Shown here: positions 59,986 through 64,000 of the stretch, one piece after another
Position numbering within the stretch: position 1 is the first letter of the stretch
Layout of the letters: every line of letters begins with the position of its first letter
DNA from: Chthonobacter rhizosphaerae
Lineage (GTDB): Bacteria > Pseudomonadota > Alphaproteobacteria > Rhizobiales > Pleomorphomonadaceae
Assembly: GCF_013839525.1 (NCBI RefSeq)
Contig: NZ_JACDIS010000008.1
Span: 124,001 to 188,000, forward strand
Reading direction: 5' to 3'
Length of the DNA stretch: 64,000 nucleotides
The notes under the pieces: generated by a model
The model's database searches: none
What the model was told of the DNA's origin: nothing
Seen by the model: only the letters and a program-made list of their open reading frames with translations
Made by a program: the position numbers and the translations under genes

Positions 59986-60539
59986 TCCGCTGAGGACGAC
60001 CGCGCGCCGCGGTCCGATGACCGCGGCTGATTGGGGCGGCGCTCCGGAGGGAAGGAGCGCGGCGCCAACCGCTCGGGAAGGCATGCGCCGGAGGGATGGC
60101 GCGTCCGTCCGGCAGCGCGGTCCGCGACGGGGCTGAGGGGCAGATGACAAGGGCCGTGCCGATCGTCGGTGCGGCCCTCTTTTTTGGGTCAGGTCGTCGG
60201 CGTCCTGGTCCGATGGCGGACGAGCCAGAGCGGTCGGTGTGACAGCGAACCAAAGGCCGGAGCGCGTTCTCGGCCGGATCGGCAGCCGCTGCCGGAGGAG
60301 ACGGAACACCGCCTCCTGCCACGTCCGCGGCGCCACGGTCGGCGCTCTCGCCGGATGGGACTTTTTCCCGATCGGGGTGGATTAAATTCCCGTAATGCGG
60401 CCTCCAGCCATTGAAGCGGCGCGCCGGTGCTGCATTGTTGGACACCGATACAACTGCGGGCGGCTCCGGCCGGAATGCCCCGCGTCCTCTGCGGAACACC
60501 AGTTCCGCCGACAAGAACAAGCCCGGAGGGAAAACATCC
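59986..60539. other. xoxG-xoxJ intergenic region
   Basis: This 554-bp gap holds the xoxFG terminator (60150-60185) and several GC-rich inverted repeats near 60030-60070. No coding sequence is recognised. The strong terminator implies that xoxJ has its own promoter in 60190-60530; no hexamer pair is convincing. Confidence 0.5.
60150..60185 (+). terminator. xoxFG terminator
   Basis: A 13-bp stem (AGGGCCGTGCCGA with TCGGTGCGGCCCT, two wobble pairs) with a TCG loop is followed by C and six T. Confidence 0.95.
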
Positions 60540-61409
60540 ATGGGAGTTCGTATCGCGGCCACCGCCGCCCTTCTCGGAGCCTTCATGCTCCCCGCCCTTG
60601 CGCAGAACCAGCCGCCGCTGCCCCAGGCCGATATGGAAACGTTCAGCGAGGCCGTCGAACTCGTCGATCCGGATACGCTGCGCGTCTGCTCGGATCCGGC
60701 CAGCCTGCCGTTCTCCAACGACAAGTTCGAGGGCTTCGAGAACAAGATCGCCGAACTCCTGGCACAGAAGCTCGGCAAGGGCATTTCCTATTCCTGGTTC
60801 CCGATGGCGACCGGCTTCGTCCGCAAGACGCTCGGCGAGCATCGCTGCGACGTGATCATCGGCTACGCGCAGGGTGACGAACTCGTCCAGAACACGAACG
60901 CCTACTACCGCACGTCCTATGCGCTGGTGGTGAAGCCCGGCACGGGGCTCGACGACCTGGAGACGCTGGCCGACCCGCGCCTCAAGGACAAGCGCATCGG
61001 CCTCGTGGCCGGCACGCCGCCGGGCACGAACGTGGCCGCGAACGGCCTGATGGGCCGGGTGAAGCCCTACCCGCTGATGGTGGACACCCGCTACACCCAC
61101 GTGCCCGACATGATGATGAAGGACCTGCAGACTGGCGTCATCGACGTGGCCATCCTGTGGGGGCCGATCGCCGGCTATTTCGCCAAGCAGCAGGATCCGC
61201 CGCTGAAGGTGATCCCGCTCGTGAAGGAGCAGGAAGGCTCGCGCATGGTCTACCGCATCACCATGGGCGTGCGGGCGTCCGACCAGAACTGGAAGCGCGA
61301 CCTGAACCGGCTGATCCGCGAGAACCAGGGCGAGATCAACAAGATCCTGGCCGACTATGGCGTCCCGCTCCTGAACGAGAAGGACGAGGTCATCACCGTC
61401 ACCCAGTGA
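60540..61409 (+). CDS. xoxJ: XoxJ, quinoprotein dehydrogenase-associated periplasmic binding protein
   Basis: Type II periplasmic binding-protein fold, 289 residues, with signal peptide ending at ALA-Q (residue 21). TLRVCSDPASLPFSNDKFEGFENKIAELLA and YGVPLLNEKDE are typical of this PQQ-linked group. Relatives (MxaJ, XoxJ) are thought to help activate methanol dehydrogenase rather than import a solute. It is preceded by GGAGGG. It is separated from xoxG by a strong terminator. Confidence 0.93.
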   Translation: MGVRIAATAALLGAFMLPALAQNQPPLPQADMETFSEAVELVDPDTLRVCSDPASLPFSNDKFEGFENKIAELLAQKLGKGISYSWFPMATGFVRKTLGEHRCDVIIGYAQGDELVQNTNAYYRTSYALVVKPGTGLDDLETLADPRLKDKRIGLVAGTPPGTNVAANGLMGRVKPYPLMVDTRYTHVPDMMMKDLQTGVIDVAILWGPIAGYFAKQQDPPLKVIPLVKEQEGSRMVYRITMGVRASDQNWKRDLNRLIRENQGEINKILADYGVPLLNEKDEVITVTQ

Positions 61410-61473
61410 CGGAACGCCTTGCCGGCGGGTGCGCCCGCCGGTTCGCCCGCGTGGGGAGGGCGCCTTGCCGCCG

Positions 61474-62040
61474 ATGTCCAGAACCGTCCTCGTCGTGGTC
61501 CTCACCGCCGGCCTGTCGTGGGCCGGCGCGTCTCCGGTCGCGGCGGGCGACGTCCCTGAGCCGACCGGCTATCGGCTGAACGACTATCGCGCGCCGGTCC
61601 CGGACACGCTGGCCGGCGCGCGGGTGCTCGACACGAAGGCGGTCGAGGCGCTCTGGTCGGCGGGTTCGGCGGTCTTCATCGACGTGTTGCCCAAGCCGCC
61701 CCGGCCGAAGCTGCCGCCGGGCACCGTGTTTCGCCTGCCGCCGCGCGAAAGCATCCCGGGCGCGATCTGGCTGCCGGATGTCGGTTATGGGGCGCTTGCC
61801 GCGGACATGGCGGCCTACTTCAAGGACAATCTCAACGAGGCGGTCCAGGGTGACGCCAGCCGCACCGTGGTGTTCTTCTGCCTCGCCGACTGCTGGATGA
61901 GCTGGAATGCCGCCCGCCGCGCCGTCGAATGGGGCTACCGGGACGTCGTCTGGTACCCGGAAGGGACGGACGGCTGGAGCTTCGAGGGCCTTCCCGTCGC
62001 CAAGGTCGAGCCGGTCCCGCGGCCGGGTCTGACGGACTGA
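61474..62040 (+). CDS. PQQ-catabolism-associated CxxxCW-motif rhodanese-like protein
   Basis: Exported 188-residue protein of the family described for PQQ-linked alcohol oxidation clusters. The signal peptide ends about AAG-D (residue 25). The rhodanese-like core has FIDVLPKPPRPKLP and the conserved FFCLADCWMSWNAARRA, with Cys136 and Cys140 (C-x3-C-W). ATG at 61474 is chosen; a TTG 3 codons earlier is nearer the GGGGAGGG. It lies 64 bp downstream of xoxJ and probably shares its transcript. Function unknown; perhaps thiol chemistry with the SoxYZ-like carrier. Confidence 0.9.
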   Translation: MSRTVLVVVLTAGLSWAGASPVAAGDVPEPTGYRLNDYRAPVPDTLAGARVLDTKAVEALWSAGSAVFIDVLPKPPRPKLPPGTVFRLPPRESIPGAIWLPDVGYGALAADMAAYFKDNLNEAVQGDASRTVVFFCLADCWMSWNAARRAVEWGYRDVVWYPEGTDGWSFEGLPVAKVEPVPRPGLTD

Positions 62041-62063
62041 CGGCGCACGGGGCCTTGGGCCTG

Positions 62064-62783
62064 TCAGGCCACGAGCCCCGGATAACGGCCGACGAGTTCG
62101 GTCCGCTTCGCTTCCACATAGGCTTCGTCGCGCTGGTCGTGCGGGGTGTCGAGCACGATCTCGGCCACCACGCGCGAGGGGCGGGGCGCGAGCAGGATGA
62201 TGCGCTCGGCAAGCTGGATCGCTTCGCGCACGTTGTGCGTCACCATCAGGGTGGTCGGCCGGTACCGCCGCCAGACCGTCAACACCAGATGCCGCAGGCG
62301 CTGGGCGGTGGTCTCGTCCAGGGAGGTGAACGGCTCGTCGAGGAGCAGCACGTCCGGCTCGATGGCGAGCGCGCGGGCGAGCGAGACACGGCGGGCAAGG
62401 CCGAGCGACAGCTCGGTCGGGAAGCGGCTGCCCATCTCCTCCAGGCCGAGGTCGGCGAACAGCGTCTTCAGGTCCGGCTGCTTGTCACCCTCGAGCACGA
62501 GGCGGACGTTCTGGTCCACTGTCCGCCACGGCAGGAGTCGCGGCTCCTGGAACACGAAGCCGATCCGCGCGCCGGGTGGCAGGCCGATGGTGCCCTCGAA
62601 GTCGGTGTCCAGCCGGGCGAGGATCCGCAGGCTGGTGGTCTTGCCGCAGCCGGACGGGCCGATCAGGGCCGTGAGGCTGCCATCCGGCGCAACGATGTCC
62701 AGGTCGCGCACGGCCTCCACGGTTCCGCCCTCGGCGCCCTGGTAGATCTTCTTGCGGATGTGCAGTTCAAGTGGTGCGGACAC
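62064..62783 (-). CDS. ABC transporter ATP-binding protein, NitT/TauT family
   Basis: Cytosolic ATPase of a nitrate/sulfonate/taurine-type importer, 239 residues. Walker A is GPSGCGKTTSLRIL; the signature is degenerate (ELSLGLARRVSLARAL); Walker B is VLLLDEPFTSLDE, and the switch is VTHNVREAIQL. The Q-loop EPRLLPWRTV is typical. Its start lies 17 bp inside the end of the permease gene. It converges on the CxxxCW gene with a 23-bp gap. The ligand is unknown. Confidence 0.93.
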   Translation of the reverse strand: MSAPLELHIRKKIYQGAEGGTVEAVRDLDIVAPDGSLTALIGPSGCGKTTSLRILARLDTDFEGTIGLPPGARIGFVFQEPRLLPWRTVDQNVRLVLEGDKQPDLKTLFADLGLEEMGSRFPTELSLGLARRVSLARALAIEPDVLLLDEPFTSLDETTAQRLRHLVLTVWRRYRPTTLMVTHNVREAIQLAERIILLAPRPSRVVAEIVLDTPHDQRDEAYVEAKRTELVGRYPGLVA

Positions 62784-63528
62784 GCCAGCGGTTCGCCCGG
62801 GTCTCGAGGGGTTGCAGGACGAGGAGCTCGATCGTCAGCATCACGGCCACGAAGGAGATCGCATAGGCGAAGATGGAGGCGACGTCGAACAGTTGGAAGA
62901 AGAGGTTGAGCTGGAAGCCGACGCCGTTGGAGCGGCCGAGCAGCTCCACGACGAGCACGATCTTCCACACGAGCGACAGGCCCGAGCGCGCCGAGGCCGC
63001 GATGTAGGGCTGGAGCTGCGGCAGCATGATGTCGAACAGGCGCTTGCGGACCGACAACCGGAAGGCCTTGGCCATCTGGTCGAGGTCGGGATCCATGGCC
63101 CGGGCGCCTTCGCGGATGGTGACGATCACGTTCGGCAGCTTGTTCACCGCCACCGCACCGATGGCCGCCACCTCGTTGAGGCCGACCCACACATAGGCGA
63201 GAATGATGATGACGAGGGCCGGAAGGTTCAAAAGGACCACGAGCCAGACGTCGAGCAGCCGGTCGACCGATCGGATCCGGCCCATCGCGAGGCCGATCGC
63301 CACGCCGAGCGTGAGCGCGATGCTGAAGGCGGCAAGGACGCGCAGAAGCGTCGCCGACAGATGATAGGGCAGGTCGCCGGACGCGATCTCCTCGGCGATG
63401 ATGGCGGCCACGGCGGACGGGGCCGGAAACACGCGGCTTTCCCCGACCATGGCGGCGACCTGCCAGACCGCCAGGAAGATGAGCACGGACAGCAGCGTGG
63501 AGGCCGCATTGCCTCGCGGTCGTTTCAC
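62767..63528 (-). CDS. ABC transporter permease, NitT/TauT family
   Basis: Inner-membrane permease with six predicted helices, 253 residues from the chosen start. The BPD_transp_1 loop is in REGARAMDPDLDQMAKAFR and ARSGLSLVWKIVLVVELLG. GTG at 63528 (VKRPRGN) follows GGGGAGGTGAGC. A GTG at 63621 would add 31 residues but falls inside the 28-bp repeat array, so I reject it; GTG at 63534 is also possible. No binding-protein gene accompanies the pair. Confidence 0.87.
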   Translation of the reverse strand: MKRPRGNAASTLLSVLIFLAVWQVAAMVGESRVFPAPSAVAAIIAEEIASGDLPYHLSATLLRVLAAFSIALTLGVAIGLAMGRIRSVDRLLDVWLVVLLNLPALVIIILAYVWVGLNEVAAIGAVAVNKLPNVIVTIREGARAMDPDLDQMAKAFRLSVRKRLFDIMLPQLQPYIAASARSGLSLVWKIVLVVELLGRSNGVGFQLNLFFQLFDVASIFAYAISFVAVMLTIELLVLQPLETRANRWRVRTT

Positions 63529-63612
63529 GCTCACCTCCCCGCCGCACGACGGGAAGCCACGGCGCCGCGGGCCGCGGATGCCGACGTCCTCATGGGTGAA
63601 ATCCTCCCGCCG

Positions 63613-63739
63613 GCCGGTCACTCCGACCTTGTTCTAGCCCGTCGGTAAACCCGACCTTATTCTAGCCTGTCGGTAAGCCCGACTTTGTCCATGCCTGTCG
63701 GTAAGCCCGACTTTGCCCCAGCCTGTCGGTATGCCCGAC
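63613..63739. repeat. tandem 28-bp repeats with GTCGG/CCGAC arms
   Basis: GTCGG-N5-CCGAC occurs at 63641, 63669, 63697 and 63725, each exactly 28 bp apart; a degenerate fifth unit starts at 63613. The consensus is CTGTCGGTAAGCCCGAC plus 11 more variable bases (often TTTGTCC or CTTATTC then AGC). It lies just upstream of the transporter genes on the minus strand and 144 bp before the gene at 63883. Confidence 0.9.
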
Positions 63740-63882
63740 AAGGAGCCTTGGTGCGGCGGAGTGTGGCAGACGGAGCCGGCCGGTCAATGGTGGCGGCAGG
63801 ACACCGTGTCGCACCGCGCGGACCGCAGCGCTGGAATTCCGGCCGGCGCGTGGCTAGGGTTCGGGCGACCCCACGCAGAAGG

Positions 63883-64000
63883 ATGACTGACCCCATGATC
63901 GCATCGTCGGCCGCCACCCAGTCGGGCATCGAACGGGCGCGAGCCGTCCGGGACCGGCTGCTCGCCTGGACCCTCGGCGAGGCCCTCCCGACCTGGTGCG
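63883..64000 (+). CDS. N-terminus of probable AGE-family epimerase/isomerase
   Basis: Only about 39 residues are present before the window ends. The sequence RARAVRDRLLAWTLGEALPTW resembles the first helix of N-acylglucosamine 2-epimerase / mannose isomerase family proteins. The ATG at 63883 abuts AAGG; the ATG at 63895 has better spacing (about 9 bp) and may be the true start. Assignment is tentative. Confidence 0.45.
   Translation, partial: MTDPMIASSAATQSGIERARAVRDRLLAWTLGEALPTWC

Noticed and set aside
63613-63739. CRISPR array
   Set aside because: The units are contiguous with only 11 variable bases per 28-bp period, which is too short for spacers, and no cas genes are present.

Overview
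The window is high-GC chromosomal DNA of an alphaproteobacterium, most likely of the order Hyphomicrobiales (Rhizobiales). The evidence is the gene order recA-alaS-icd, a GAAC-N7-GAAC LexA operator upstream of recA, the purB/purC/purS/purQ/purL set followed by bolA-grxD, the ATP synthase zeta (DUF1476) gene and the usg gene. A lanthanide-type XoxF methanol dehydrogenase cluster marks it as a methylotroph or facultative methylotroph. No genus can be named from the sequence alone.

Layout. 1-1.5 kb: pseudouridine catabolism (psuK, partial psuG). 1.6-7.3 kb: recA, alaS, icd. 7.4-12.1 kb: an accessory-looking block with a secreted alanine-rich 15-residue-repeat protein, a lower-GC gap with a 15-bp tandem repeat, an O-antigen polymerase/ligase-type membrane protein, a transglutaminase-like cysteine peptidase and a membrane-anchored protein. 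12.2-17.5 kb: TetR regulator, TrmJ-type methyltransferase, murI, rpsD and small proteins. 17.1-30.5 kb: the leftward purine genes purB, purC, purS, purQ, purL with bolA and grxD. They are interrupted by a VapBC toxin-antitoxin pair, a PLP decarboxylase, a Uma2 gene and assorted enzymes. 30.5-32.7 kb: flavin reductase / S58 peptidase / membrane protein operon. 33-39.8 kb: branched-chain amino acid ABC transporter livHMGF with a small membrane protein and two consecutive binding proteins. 39.9-42.1 kb: MoxR ATPase plus CoxE-type VWA protein. 42.2-44.7 kb: an SDR protein with an altered active site, a cytochrome c, Usg and a CueR-type regulator. 44.7-48.9 kb: the Anbu proteasome-like gene with its usual partners (transglutaminase-like, alpha-E, circularly permuted ATP-grasp). 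49-54.3 kb: radC, map, sfsA, cinA-like, gpt, rlpA and tRNA-Leu(UAA), followed by a 24-residue membrane microprotein.

54.6-63.6 kb is the methanol oxidation region. XoxF (PQQ- and lanthanide-dependent dehydrogenase) is followed by its cytochrome XoxG and, after a strong terminator, by XoxJ and a CxxxCW-motif protein. Divergent from xoxF lie a zinc metallohydrolase and a fused SoxYZ-like carrier of the quinoprotein-associated families. On the opposite strand beyond them is a two-gene NitT/TauT-type ABC transporter with no binding protein of its own. A tandem array of 28-bp units with inverted GTCGG/CCGAC arms sits upstream of this transporter. No mxaF, PQQ biosynthesis or lanthanide receptor genes are present in the window.

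Points most worth a second look: the 28-bp array before the transporter; the transglutaminase-like protein of the Anbu cluster, which has lost its catalytic Cys and His; the SDR lacking the catalytic Tyr; the repeat protein/O-antigen polymerase/cysteine peptidase block; the toxin-antitoxin pair and decarboxylase inside the purine cluster; a candidate small RNA after rpsD; and the two LexA sites before recA.
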